From contig NZ_QVIO01000006.1 of assembly GCF_003416895.1 (NCBI RefSeq), positions 372,001 through 436,000 of the forward strand: a DNA stretch of 64,000 nt, read 5' to 3'. A program made the translations under genes and the position numbers. The notes under the pieces were generated by a model. It searched no databases, had not been told where the DNA came from, and saw only the letters and a list, made by a program, of their open reading frames with translations. Positions 37,637 through 46,229 of the stretch are shown piece after piece. This DNA is from Duganella sp. BJB476 (GTDB taxonomy: Bacteria; Pseudomonadota; Gammaproteobacteria; Burkholderiales; Burkholderiaceae_D). Within the stretch, counting starts at the first letter, position 1, and every line of letters starts with the position of its first letter.

Positions 37637-40081
37637 ATGAAGCTAAGAGACTTTCGCATCGGCTGGCGCGCGCTGGTACAGGAGCCGGCCTACACGCTGG
37701 CGGTGGTGCTGGGTTTGGGCGTCGGCCTGGCCGCGTGCCTGCTGCTGCTTGGCTTTGTGCGTTACTCGATGGAGTACGACACCCATTTTCCGGCTGTGGA
37801 CAGGGTCTATGTCGTCAAGCAGCACTTCAACGTCGATCCGGCGTCGCCCCTGCAGGAAGTGGTGCCGATGTTCCTGCGTGAGCCTGCGCTGAAGACGCCG
37901 GGCGTCGTCGGCGCCGCGGTCTACATCCCGGCGCGGCCGGAGATCACGCCGCTGACTGTGCGGATCAACCGCAGCATCTTTGCGGTGCGCGGCTTGACCG
38001 TCATGCCAGGTTTTACGGAGATGCTTGGACTGCGCGCGGTGCAGGGCAACCTGGCGGATGCGCTGGACAAGCCCGATCGCTTTGTCGTCACCGAGGCCGG
38101 CGCGCTGCGTTTGTTCGGCACGGTCAATGCGGTGGGCCGCACGATGCTCACGGAAGGGAAAACCGTGCAGGTAGGCGCCGTGGTGCCTACGCCGCCGGGC
38201 AATACGACGATACCGTTCGAGCTGCTTTTCGGCGTCAACTCGGTGGTGGCGGGGGCGGATATCCGGCATGAGATGATGACCGGCGAGCATGGCTGGATGG
38301 GCAAGATGCTGCTGCGCGTGCAGCCCGGCGCCTCGCTGCCGGCGATCATCGACAGCTTGCAGAAAGTGGTGGACACGGCGCCGAGCATGCAGAACTTCCC
38401 GCCGGAGATGCGCGCCCGCCTCGGCAAGCGCAAGGCGATAGAACTCACCATGTCGTCGCTGCGCGATGCCTACTTCGATTACAAAATGCAGAACAGTTTC
38501 GTGTCGGCTCCCGGCGACCGCGCCAATCCTGTGCTGGTCGCCGGCCTGGCGGGGCTTGCGCTGCTGATCCTGATTATGGCGGCGATCAACTACGTCAACC
38601 TGAGCATGGTGCGCGTGTTGCGGCGCCAGCGCGAGGTGGCGATGCGCAAGGTGCTGGGCGCCGGCGTGGGACAGCTCATGCTGCTGTTCCTGCTCGAATC
38701 GCTGCTGGTGGCGCTGACGGCCACCGCGCTTGGATTGATGCTGGCGTGGCTGGCGCTGCCGGTCTTCTCGCAGCTGGTCAACCGTCAGCTGGATGGCTTG
38801 TTCTCGTTGCAGAATATCGTCGCCGCGTTTGGCCTGGGCGGCATGCTGGGCGTGCTGACGGCGATCTACCCGGCGTGGGTCGCGCTGCGCGTGCATCCGA
38901 CCCAGGTGCTGGCAGGCCGTCCCGACACGGAGTCCCGCGCCAGCATGCAATGGCGACGCGCGTTGACGGTGTTGCAGGTGTCGGTCGCGATGGGTTTCGC
39001 CAGCGTGACGATCGCTGTGGCGTGGCAGACCCATTATGCAATGCACGCCTCGCCCGGCTTCGATCCGACGCCGTTCGTGATCGTCGACATGCCGGAACGG
39101 GTCAAGGACAGCGAGAAGGCGCGGCGCTTTTACTCGACACTGGCGGCGCAGCCTGGCGTGGCCGGTGTGGCGATATCGGAAGATCCGGTGGGCCGGCTCG
39201 ATTGGGCTTGGACCCATGACATGACGCGTCCCGGTGGGCAGAGCGCAGGGATGGAAATGAAATCGGTCAGCGCGAATTTCTTCGAGCTTTACGGCATCGC
39301 GCCGCTGGCCGGGCGCTTGTTCCAGGCTGCCGTGGACAAGGAGGATGACCGGGTGCCGGTGGTGCTGAACGCAGTCGCTGCGCGTGAGTTGGGTTTTGCC
39401 GGCGCCGAGGAGGCAATTGGTCAGACCTTGCTGTTCAAGGGGTTTGAAAATAAGGTGATCTACAAACGCATCGTCGGCATCGCTCCTGATTTGAGATTCC
39501 ATTCGCTGCGCGATAAACCGATCGCGACGGCCTACGAGCTGTGGACTGCGGGGACGGTGTTGAGCGTGCGCGCATCTGCCGATCCGGCGGCCGTCGAGCG
39601 CAGCGTGCAGGCGTTGTGGCCGAGCTTTTTCCCGGATGCGATCCCCAAGATCGTCCGCGTCAGCGATGTACTGGCTGCCAACTATGCCGATGATGCGCGC
39701 CTGGCCAAGCTGATGTCGGTCGCCACAGGGATCGCGCTGGCGATCGCCGCCTTCGGCACCTATGTGCTGTCGGCGAACACGGTGCAGCGGCGGGCGAGGG
39801 AGATCGTCATGCGCAAGCTGCACGGCGCACGCGGCGCCGACATCGGCCTGCTGGTGGTGCGAGAAATCGGCACGCTGGTGTTGGCGGCGGCGGTGATCGC
39901 CTTGCCGATAGCGGTGATCGCGATTCGCCGCTACCTGTCGGGTTATGTCGAACACGCGCCGATCGGCTATTGGACCTTGCTGTTAGCCCTGTCGCTGACG
40001 CTGGTCATCGCGTTGATCGCCATCACCCGCCACACCTGGATCGCCATGCGCATGGTGCCGGCGGAGGCGTTGCGGACGTAA
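37637..40081 (+). CDS. MacB/FtsX-type ABC transporter permease (no ATPase nearby)
   Basis: An 814-aa inner-membrane protein with two FtsX domains. It starts MKLRDFRIGWRALVQEPAYT with a membrane helix (LAVVLGLGVGLAACLLLLGF). A MacB-like periplasmic domain precedes the first FtsX domain (ALLILIMAAINYVNLSMVRV, LRRQREVAMRKVLGAGVGQL). A central helix and a second periplasmic domain follow, then the second FtsX domain (NTVQRRAREIVMRKLHGARG). This duplicated architecture normally partners with a LolD/MacB-type ATPase and an HlyD-type adaptor, neither of which is here. The start has only a weak ribosome site; an open upstream extension to 37562 would cover the sigma-54 promoter and is rejected. Substrate unknown. 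Confidence 0.9.
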   Translation: MKLRDFRIGWRALVQEPAYTLAVVLGLGVGLAACLLLLGFVRYSMEYDTHFPAVDRVYVVKQHFNVDPASPLQEVVPMFLREPALKTPGVVGAAVYIPARPEITPLTVRINRSIFAVRGLTVMPGFTEMLGLRAVQGNLADALDKPDRFVVTEAGALRLFGTVNAVGRTMLTEGKTVQVGAVVPTPPGNTTIPFELLFGVNSVVAGADIRHEMMTGEHGWMGKMLLRVQPGASLPAIIDSLQKVVDTAPSMQNFPPEMRARLGKRKAIELTMSSLRDAYFDYKMQNSFVSAPGDRANPVLVAGLAGLALLILIMAAINYVNLSMVRVLRRQREVAMRKVLGAGVGQLMLLFLLESLLVALTATALGLMLAWLALPVFSQLVNRQLDGLFSLQNIVAAFGLGGMLGVLTAIYPAWVALRVHPTQVLAGRPDTESRASMQWRRALTVLQVSVAMGFASVTIAVAWQTHYAMHASPGFDPTPFVIVDMPERVKDSEKARRFYSTLAAQPGVAGVAISEDPVGRLDWAWTHDMTRPGGQSAGMEMKSVSANFFELYGIAPLAGRLFQAAVDKEDDRVPVVLNAVAARELGFAGAEEAIGQTLLFKGFENKVIYKRIVGIAPDLRFHSLRDKPIATAYELWTAGTVLSVRASADPAAVERSVQALWPSFFPDAIPKIVRVSDVLAANYADDARLAKLMSVATGIALAIAAFGTYVLSANTVQRRAREIVMRKLHGARGADIGLLVVREIGTLVLAAAVIALPIAVIAIRRYLSGYVEHAPIGYWTLLLALSLTLVIALIAITRHTWIAMRMVPAEALRT

Positions 40082-40086
40082 CGCTG

Positions 40087-40368
40087 TCAGGCGGCGGATT
40101 TGGTATTTTCCCGTACCCCGGTTGTCATTAGTATGGCAGGGGTAACTTGCAGTGCGTTTGCCAATACCGTGGCCTGCTCGATGGTCAGTTCCAGCTGGTC
40201 ATTTTCAATGGCGCGAAGCGTGGCCTCTGAAATGCCAGTGATCGCTGCAAGCCGAGGCCGCGAAAGTTCGTTCATTTCGCGCACGATACGGACCGACTCA
40301 CCGACAGAAATATCTATATATTTTTTCTCAGGCAGAAAGTCCGTCATATCAATGTTTTCTGTAGTCAT
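40087..40368 (-). CDS. HigA-type antitoxin, XRE helix-turn-helix
   Basis: A 93-aa antitoxin and likely autorepressor. The helix-turn-helix is VRIVREMNELSRPRLAAITG, then ISEATLRAIENDQLELTIEQ. The first ~25 residues (MTDFLPEKKYIDIS) probably cover the toxin. It overlaps the end of the upstream toxin gene by 20 nt, giving a toxin-first order as in higBA. It ends 5 nt from the convergent permease gene, with no terminator between. Confidence 0.88.
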   Translation of the reverse strand: MTTENIDMTDFLPEKKYIDISVGESVRIVREMNELSRPRLAAITGISEATLRAIENDQLELTIEQATVLANALQVTPAILMTTGVRENTKSAA

Positions 40369-40630
40369 GCGCGTTCACCTCAACTATTCGAATCAGCATC
40401 ACATTTGCGGTAACTTGGTAAATTATGCGCCACTTGGATCCCAGGCGAGAAGAGCGATATCCGGTCCATTTTCCGCGCAGAGCTTCGTCGTGATTGCCTT
40501 TGATCGCTTGCACCCCTTGCGGTCCGAAGCTGTGTGCGACGTCTTTCCACTTCTCATAACGCTTAACGACCTCGGCCGGAGCCGATGCCATTTTTTGCTG
40601 AACCCGACGATGTTCGACAATGTGCCACAT
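40349..40630 (-). CDS. HigB/RelE-like toxin (mRNA interferase candidate)
   Basis: A 93-aa basic protein starting MWHIVEHRRVQQKMASAPAE. It has VVKRYEKWKDVAHSFGPQG, HDEALRGKWTGYRSSRLGSK and WRIIYQVTANVMLIRIVEVN, the typical RelE/ParE fold signature. Toxins of this group usually cleave mRNA at the ribosome. The order toxin-antitoxin and the 20-nt overlap support a type II module. Overall composition matches the neighbours apart from slightly lower GC. Activity is inferred from the family. Confidence 0.87.
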   Translation of the reverse strand: MWHIVEHRRVQQKMASAPAEVVKRYEKWKDVAHSFGPQGVQAIKGNHDEALRGKWTGYRSSRLGSKWRIIYQVTANVMLIRIVEVNAHDYRKH

Positions 40631-40700
40631 CCGCCATACTGGGCAGATTCAATATAGCAGATCAAACGAATAGTGAAAGCTAACTGATCTGCTTCAAATT

Positions 40701-41429
40701 CTACAGGCTGGCCAAGCTTTTGAACTGGGCGGCGCGGCGGCGGGAGACTTCCACTTCGAGGTCGTCGCGCAGCAGCAGATCGAGGCCGCCGGCGTCGTTG
40801 GGCGTGACCTGGTCGACGTAGTCCAGGTTGACGATGTGGCGGCGGCTGGCGCGGAAGAAGCGTTGCGGGTCCAGTCTTTCCTCCAGTTGGTTCAAGGAGC
40901 GCAGCATCAGCGGCTTGTGGTCGTCGAAGTAGACGCGCGTGTAATTGCCGTCCGATTCGAACAGCCGCACATCCTGCAAGCCGACAAACCAGCATCGCTC
41001 GCCGTCCTTGATGAACAGCTTCTTGGCCGCCGTCGGCGCCACGGCAGGGACGCCTGCCGCCGCATAGGCCAGCGCGCGGCTGTGGCGCAACGAGCAGCGC
41101 TGCAAGGCCGCCGCCATGCGCACCGCCTGGATCGGTTTCTGCAGATAGTCCAGCGCATTGACCTCGAACGCCTGCAACGCATACTGGTCGAATGCCGTGG
41201 TGAAGATCACCTCCGGCGCTTCCTCCAGCGCAGCCAGCATATCGAAGCCGCTACCACCGGGCATCTGCACGTCGAGGAACACCAGATCCGGCTTGAGCGC
41301 GATGATCTGCTGGATGCCATCGGCCGCGTTGACGGCCTCGCCGACGATTTCCACTTCAGGGTGTGCCGCCAGCAAACGGCGCAGTTCTGCGCGCGCCAGG
41401 CGTTCGTCGTCGATCAGCAATGCGCGCAT
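40701..41429 (-). CDS. LytTR-family response regulator
   Basis: A 242-aa regulator. The receiver domain starts MRALLIDDERLARAELRRLL; the phosphoacceptor Asp is in LVFLDVQMPGGSG, and the Lys in NALDYLQKPIQAVRM. The C-terminal LytTR DNA-binding domain has FIKDGERCWFVGLQDVRLFE, then LNQLEERLDPQRFFRASRRH and IVNLDYVDQV. Its start overlaps the kinase stop by one base (TGATG), so the pair is translationally coupled. Targets are unknown; autoregulation of the operon is plausible but no clear LytTR repeat was found. Confidence 0.94.
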   Translation of the reverse strand: MRALLIDDERLARAELRRLLAAHPEVEIVGEAVNAADGIQQIIALKPDLVFLDVQMPGGSGFDMLAALEEAPEVIFTTAFDQYALQAFEVNALDYLQKPIQAVRMAAALQRCSLRHSRALAYAAAGVPAVAPTAAKKLFIKDGERCWFVGLQDVRLFESDGNYTRVYFDDHKPLMLRSLNQLEERLDPQRFFRASRRHIVNLDYVDQVTPNDAGGLDLLLRDDLEVEVSRRRAAQFKSLASL

Positions 41430-42469
41430 CAGGCGGCCTCCGGTAAAGTCATCGTGGCGCGTACCCAGCCACTGTTTTCAGTCAGATCCAGGCTGGCGTT
41501 GGAACCCAGCGCCAGCGCCAGGCGCTTGCGGGTGTTGACCAGGCCAACCTTGGTGGAATTTGCAAACGGCAGGATCGCGCCCAGGTTGGCGATCTCGATG
41601 TGGATCTTGCCGTCGTCCATGCGCTGCGCGCGGATGCGGATCTCGCTGCCGGTGGGACTGGTCTCGACGCCATACTTGACGGCGTTTTCGACCAGCGTCT
41701 GCAAGGCCATTGGCGGTATGCGTACCTGGTCCAGTCCCAGTCCGATTTCCACGCTGACTCGCATGCGTTCTTCGAAGCGGATTTTTTCAATCGCCAGATA
41801 GGCCTGCACGGCTTCGATCTCCGCCGCCAGCGGCACCGTGTCATGCTGGCCCGATTGCAGCGCATAGCGCATCACGCTGGCCAACTGGTCGATCATCTGT
41901 GCGGCGGAGTCCTGGTCTTCGTAAATCAGGGCGCGCACGCTGTTCATGCTGTTGAAGAAAAAATGTGGATTGACCTGCGCCTGCAAGGCGCGCAGCTCGG
42001 CGTCCTTGGCGCTGATCTCCAGCCGCAGCGCCTCTTGCTCGAGGCGGTTGGCGCGGCGCAGCGACAGCACCGCCATGTAGAAGATGTTCCACACCAGATA
42101 AACGCCCCACCAGAACATCAGTACGCCCGGCACCCAGGCTATGCCATGTACCTTGCCCATCGGTTTGATGACAAGGTAGCCGACTGTCTGCACGCCGGCA
42201 TGAAGGGCGCCCAGTATCAGGATGGCCACCGCCATCATCTTCCAGCTGATCCGCACGCCGTTACGAATCTGGCGCTTGAGCAGCCGGTGCCAGGTATCGG
42301 AAATCAACAGCCCGGCCACGACACCCCAAAGCGCAATGGCGTATATGCGTGGCGTGTGATCGGCGCCCGGACTCATGGCCAGCATCAGCAGCGGCAGGAA
42401 GTTCCAACCCGCCAGCTGGAACAGCCAGTACCAGTTCATGCGCGCGAGCAGTGGACGGTCGTTGGTCAT
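41429..42469 (-). CDS. LytS-type sensor histidine kinase (His_kinase family)
   Basis: A 346-aa membrane sensor kinase with four predicted membrane segments in the first ~140 residues (LAGWNFLPLLMLAM, AIALWGVVAGLLI, MMAVAILILGALHAG, LMFWWGVYLVWNIFYMAVLS). The phosphorylated His is in QAQVNPHFFFNSMNSVRAL. The ATP-binding domain has the N-box TLVENAVKYGVE and a C-terminal G-box (KVGLVNTRKRLALAL). There is no separate sensory domain, so the membrane part itself probably senses the signal. It is coupled to the downstream LytTR regulator. The upstream gene, a secreted hydrolase, ends 7 nt before it. Confidence 0.94.
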   Translation of the reverse strand: MTNDRPLLARMNWYWLFQLAGWNFLPLLMLAMSPGADHTPRIYAIALWGVVAGLLISDTWHRLLKRQIRNGVRISWKMMAVAILILGALHAGVQTVGYLVIKPMGKVHGIAWVPGVLMFWWGVYLVWNIFYMAVLSLRRANRLEQEALRLEISAKDAELRALQAQVNPHFFFNSMNSVRALIYEDQDSAAQMIDQLASVMRYALQSGQHDTVPLAAEIEAVQAYLAIEKIRFEERMRVSVEIGLGLDQVRIPPMALQTLVENAVKYGVETSPTGSEIRIRAQRMDDGKIHIEIANLGAILPFANSTKVGLVNTRKRLALALGSNASLDLTENSGWVRATMTLPEAA

Positions 42470-42476
42470 GATGGGT

Positions 42477-43373
42477 TTATTTCAAAAAGTTATCGATGCG
42501 ATCATACATCCAAGCCGGATCGTCGTACATGATGAAATGACGGGCGTTGTCGGCCAGCTCCACTTTGACGTTGGGCAGCTGCTGGTACTGGCTTTTGTAC
42601 AGCTGCTCGAACATCGGCTTGGTGCCATAGTCCTTGTAGGCGATCCATGCGCCCAGCACCAGCGTCGGCGCCTTGATGCGGCTCACTTCGGGGCGCAGGT
42701 CCTCGCTCATCATCTCGACCATCGCGTTGATGATGGTGGCGTGGTCGGATTGCTTGCCCCAGCCGATGGCGCGGTCGATGTCTTCCTGTTTGGTGATCAT
42801 GACGTGCAGGGTCTTCAGCTGGTTGGCGCGGTAGGACTCGGCATCCATCGATTCCATGCGTGTGCGTGTGTTAGCGGCCATTTCCTTCATCTGTGCGCCG
42901 GTAATGCTGGGCATCTGGATGGCGGCCAGTGCAGGCAAGGTGTCGACGATGACCAGGCGGCCGACTTGATCGGGATGGTCTGCGGCCAGCTTCATGCCCA
43001 GGAAGCCCCCCAGGCTATGGCCGATGACGATGGGATGGTCGAATTTATTGGCGGTGATGTAGTCGCTCAGCTGCTGTTCCACTGCCGGCAGCAGCGGGCC
43101 TTCGATGGCGGGCACGCCGGCGAATCCGGCCAGGGTGACGACGTGGCACTGGCGGTTGCCGCAGTAGTGGGCGACCGTGCCGTTCCATACTTCGCCGGAC
43201 GAGGCCAGGCCGGGAATCAGGATCACAGGCTCGCCCTTGCCGGTGACTTCCACCTTGAAGGCCGGATGCGCGGAAGCCGCGGCGGTGCCGGCGGCGACGG
43301 CTGGTGCTGCGGCGTAAGCCAGCGCCAGGCTGGCGGCGATGGTGGCGATACGTTGGATGAGCGAGCGTTGCAT
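42477..43373 (-). CDS. Exported alpha/beta hydrolase
   Basis: A 298-aa protein with a signal peptide (MQRSLIQRIATIAASLALAY, cleavage near PAVAA). The alpha/beta fold shows the oxyanion region VILIPGLASSGEVWNG, the nucleophile elbow IVIGHSLGGFLGMKLA (Ser), and a late His in ADNARHFIMYDDPAWMYDRI. Two Cys in HYCGNRQCH may form a disulfide. AAGGAGG precedes the ATG. It is the first gene of an operon with the LytS/LytT pair, 7 nt before the kinase. The substrate is unknown; this family includes esterases, lactonases and peptidases. The link to a sensor pair suggests its product or substrate could be the signal (inference). Confidence 0.88.
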   Translation of the reverse strand: MQRSLIQRIATIAASLALAYAAAPAVAAGTAAASAHPAFKVEVTGKGEPVILIPGLASSGEVWNGTVAHYCGNRQCHVVTLAGFAGVPAIEGPLLPAVEQQLSDYITANKFDHPIVIGHSLGGFLGMKLAADHPDQVGRLVIVDTLPALAAIQMPSITGAQMKEMAANTRTRMESMDAESYRANQLKTLHVMITKQEDIDRAIGWGKQSDHATIINAMVEMMSEDLRPEVSRIKAPTLVLGAWIAYKDYGTKPMFEQLYKSQYQQLPNVKVELADNARHFIMYDDPAWMYDRIDNFLK

Positions 43374-43504
43374 GGTGACCTCCTTGGTTGTGACGTTGTG
43401 TCAAATAAGTGAGGCCATGCTATCGAACCGGCATCGCACCGGCGACGACTACTGGATGAACGGTTTTTTGAAAGGATGAGCGGTAGTTGGGCAGTACCGC
43501 CTGC

Positions 43505-45172
43505 CTAGCCGGCTTCGGCGCGCAGCTTGCGCCACAGCGTAGTGCGGCTGATGCCGAGATAGTCGGCGGCGGCGTCGCGGCGTCCGCCGAAGCGGGCCAG
43601 CACTGCGGTGGCGCTTTCGGCGGATGGGCGGGGCGGCGCGAGCGCCAGTGGCAGCGTGCCGGAGCTGAAGCCGATGGCCTGCGTGCCGGCGCTGTGCAGC
43701 GTGGCGGTGTGAGTCGCCAGTTCCGGCGCCACGCTCAGGACGAAGGCCGGTGTCAAGGCCTGCAATGGCTCGGCGGCCAGGAACAGCGCCAGGCGCTCGG
43801 TCAGGTTGCGCAGTTCGCGCACGTTGCCGGGCCAGTCGTAGCGTTGCAGCAGCGGCGCGCAGGTCGCCATCTCGGCGTGCAGGTTGGGATGAGGGCGCGC
43901 GCCCAGCGAGGCCAGTGCATTCTTCAGCGACCATTCGGCCAGCGTCATCACGTCTTCCTGTCGTGCGCGCAGCGGCGGCAGCGACAGGCGCAGCACCGCC
44001 AGCCGGTAGAACAGGTCGGCGCGGAAGCGGCCTTCGCGCACGCGCTGCTCAAGATCGCAGTGGGTGGCGCTGATGATGCGGACGTTGACGGCGATCGGCC
44101 GCGTGCCGCCCACCCGTACCACCTCGCGTTCTTCGAGCACGCGCAGCAAACGGGTTTGCAGCGTCAGCGGCATTTCACCTATCTCGTCGAGGAACAGCGT
44201 GCCGCGATTGGCCGCTTCAAACAGGCCCGCATGGCCGCCGCGCCGCGCGCCGGTGAAGGCGCCTTCTTCGTGGCCGAACAGTTCCGACTCCAGCAACGAT
44301 TCCGCAATCGCGCCGCAATTGACTGCGACGAAGGGGCGGTTCTGGCCCAGCGTGCGCGGGCTCTCGCGGTGGATGGCCTGCGCCACCAGTTCCTTGCCGC
44401 AGCCGGTTTCGCCTTGTATCAGCACGGTCGCCGGGGATTTCGCGTACAGCACCACGGACTGGCGCAGCCCCTCCATCGCGTCGGAGTCGCCGCGCAGGTC
44501 GTTGATGCCGTGCTTGGCGCGCAGCGTGTCGGCCACCACGGCGCCGCGCGTGCGGCTGCGGTTCGATTCAAGTTGCGTCAGCCGCGCCATCTCCAGCGCG
44601 TCGTCGAAGGCATGGCGGATCGAGGCGGCCGAGTAGACGAATACGCCCGTCAATCCCGCTTCCTCGGCCAGGTCGGTAATCAGGCCGGCGCCGACGATGG
44701 CCTTGATGCCGGCCGCTTTCAGGTCGTTGATCTGGGCGCGCGCATCTTCCTCCGTCGCGTAGGTGCGCTGCTCGACGTCGAAGCCGAAGGTGCCGGCGAA
44801 TTCGGCCAGCTCCGGCAGGCGCTCCTGGTAGGTGACGATGCCGATGCGCTCCGATACGCGGCGCGCCCGCGCCAGCGCCTGCATCACGTCGAAGCCGCTG
44901 AACTTGGCGATCACCACCGGCACCGAAAGCCGGCCTTTGAGATAGGCCGCGTTGGAGCCGGCGGCGATGACGGCGTCGCAACGCTCGGTGGCCATGCGTT
45001 CGCGGATGTGGCGCGCCGCTTCGTCGAAGCCGAGGTTGATCGGTTCTATGGTGGCCAGGTCGTCGTATTCCAGCGTGATGTCGCGGAACAGGTCGTACAG
45101 GCGCGAGACGGACACCGTCCAGATCACCGGTTTGTCGTTGACGTCGAAGGGCAGGGGAGTGGAGTGGCGCAT
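43505..45172 (-). CDS. prpR: Propionate catabolism activator PrpR (sigma-54-dependent)
   Basis: A 555-aa enhancer-binding protein. Residues ~1-190 are a PrpR_N sensory domain (TVSVSRLYDLFRDITLEYDD), known in Salmonella to respond to 2-methylcitrate. The AAA+ domain has Walker A (IQGETGCGKELVAQAIH), the sigma-54 contact loop EEGAFTGARRGG and LFLDEIGEMPLTLQTRLL. A Fis-type helix-turn-helix lies at the end (RRDAAADYLGISRTTLWRKL). It is divergent from prpB; candidate binding sites and a sigma-54 promoter lie between. All motifs needed for activation are intact. Confidence 0.95.
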   Translation of the reverse strand: MRHSTPLPFDVNDKPVIWTVSVSRLYDLFRDITLEYDDLATIEPINLGFDEAARHIRERMATERCDAVIAAGSNAAYLKGRLSVPVVIAKFSGFDVMQALARARRVSERIGIVTYQERLPELAEFAGTFGFDVEQRTYATEEDARAQINDLKAAGIKAIVGAGLITDLAEEAGLTGVFVYSAASIRHAFDDALEMARLTQLESNRSRTRGAVVADTLRAKHGINDLRGDSDAMEGLRQSVVLYAKSPATVLIQGETGCGKELVAQAIHRESPRTLGQNRPFVAVNCGAIAESLLESELFGHEEGAFTGARRGGHAGLFEAANRGTLFLDEIGEMPLTLQTRLLRVLEEREVVRVGGTRPIAVNVRIISATHCDLEQRVREGRFRADLFYRLAVLRLSLPPLRARQEDVMTLAEWSLKNALASLGARPHPNLHAEMATCAPLLQRYDWPGNVRELRNLTERLALFLAAEPLQALTPAFVLSVAPELATHTATLHSAGTQAIGFSSGTLPLALAPPRPSAESATAVLARFGGRRDAAADYLGISRTTLWRKLRAEAG

Positions 45173-45226
45173 GTTTCAATTGTAGTTCATCTGTTTCGTT
45201 GTTTCAAATTGAAACGACTATGAAAC
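45173..45226. promoter_or_regulatory. Candidate PrpR binding region (GTTTC/GAAAC repeats)
   Basis: The perfect inverted repeat GTTTCAAATTGAAAC (45201-45215) is flanked by further half-sites: GTTTC at 45173 and 45193, GAAAC at 45222. The region lies ~70-120 bp before the sigma-54 start site and next to the prpR start, fitting activation of prpB and autoregulation of prpR. Confidence 0.75.
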
Positions 45227-45238
45227 GCATGGAATGCG

Positions 45239-45251
45239 TAAGTTGTTGATT
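45239..45251 (-). promoter_or_regulatory. IHF-type site between activator site and sigma-54 promoter
   Basis: Minus strand AATCAACAACTTA matches the IHF consensus WATCAA-N4-TTR fully. Its place between enhancer repeats and promoter is the classic location for IHF bending. Binding is inferred. Confidence 0.55.
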
Positions 45252-45268
45252 TATATAGGGTGCATGTC

Positions 45269-45284
45269 TGGCACGCCCCTTGCA
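45269..45284 (+). promoter_or_regulatory. Consensus sigma-54 promoter of the prp operon
   Basis: TGGCACGCCCCTTGCA is a perfect match to TGGCACG-N4-TTGCW. The start site is expected near 45295, 31 nt before the prpB ATG. Confidence 0.92.
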
Positions 45285-45325
45285 CTAGATAGCCCAACTT
45301 CACTGCAACATTGAAAGGTCATAAC

Positions 45326-46213
45326 ATGAGTCAATACTCCGCAGGCGCCGCGTTCCGCAAAGCCGTACAAGAAGAGTCCCCATTGCAGGTGGTCGGCGCG
45401 ATCAACGCCAATCACGCCCTGCTGGCCAAGCGCGCCGGCTTCAAGGCGATCTACCTGTCGGGCGGCGGCGTGGCGGCGGGTTCGCTCGGCCTGCCGGACC
45501 TGGGCATCTCCAGCCTGGACGACGTGCTGACCGACGTGCGCCGCATCACCGACGTATGCGACCTGCCGCTGCTGGTCGACGTCGACACCGGCTTCGGCGC
45601 CTCCGCCTTCAACGTGGCGCGCACCGTCAAGTCGATGATCAAGTTCGGCGCCGCCGCCATGCACATCGAAGACCAGGTCGGCGCCAAGCGCTGCGGCCAC
45701 CGTCCGGGCAAGGAGATCGTCTCCAAGCAGGAGATGGTCGACCGCATCGCCGCCGCAGTCGATGCGCGCACCGATGAAAACTTCGTCATCATGGCCCGCA
45801 CCGATGCGCTGGCCGTCGAAGGCCTGGACGCCGCGATCGAACGCGCCGTCGCCTGCGTGGAAGCCGGTGCGGACATGATCTTCCCGGAAGCGATGATCAG
45901 CCTCGATATGTACAAAAAATTCGCCGCCGCCGTCAAAGTGCCGGTGCTGGCCAACATCACCGAATTCGGCTCGACGCCGCTGTTCACCGTGGACGAACTG
46001 CGCAGCGCCGATGTGGGCCTGGTGCTGTATCCGCTGTCCGCCTTCCGCGCGATGAACAAGGCTGCGGAAAACGTCTACGGCGCGATCCGCCGCGACGGCA
46101 CGCAGCAGAACGTGGTCGACACCATGCAAACCCGCGCCGAACTGTATGAGCGCATCAACTACCACAGCTTCGAGCAAAAGCTGGATGCCTTGTTCGCCGC
46201 ACAGAAAAAATAA
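45326..46213 (+). CDS. prpB: 2-methylisocitrate lyase
   Basis: A 295-aa TIM-barrel lyase that splits 2-methylisocitrate into pyruvate and succinate, the last step of the methylcitrate cycle. It has VVGAINANHALLAKRAGFKA, LPLLVDVDTGFGASAFNVAR and the catalytic Cys in QVGAKRCGHRPGKEIV. AAAGG precedes the ATG by 8 nt. It is the first gene of the operon behind the sigma-54 promoter. Length and motifs are normal for PrpB. Confidence 0.97.
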   Translation: MSQYSAGAAFRKAVQEESPLQVVGAINANHALLAKRAGFKAIYLSGGGVAAGSLGLPDLGISSLDDVLTDVRRITDVCDLPLLVDVDTGFGASAFNVARTVKSMIKFGAAAMHIEDQVGAKRCGHRPGKEIVSKQEMVDRIAAAVDARTDENFVIMARTDALAVEGLDAAIERAVACVEAGADMIFPEAMISLDMYKKFAAAVKVPVLANITEFGSTPLFTVDELRSADVGLVLYPLSAFRAMNKAAENVYGAIRRDGTQQNVVDTMQTRAELYERINYHSFEQKLDALFAAQKK

Positions 46214-46229
46214 TCAGGAGACCTATAAA

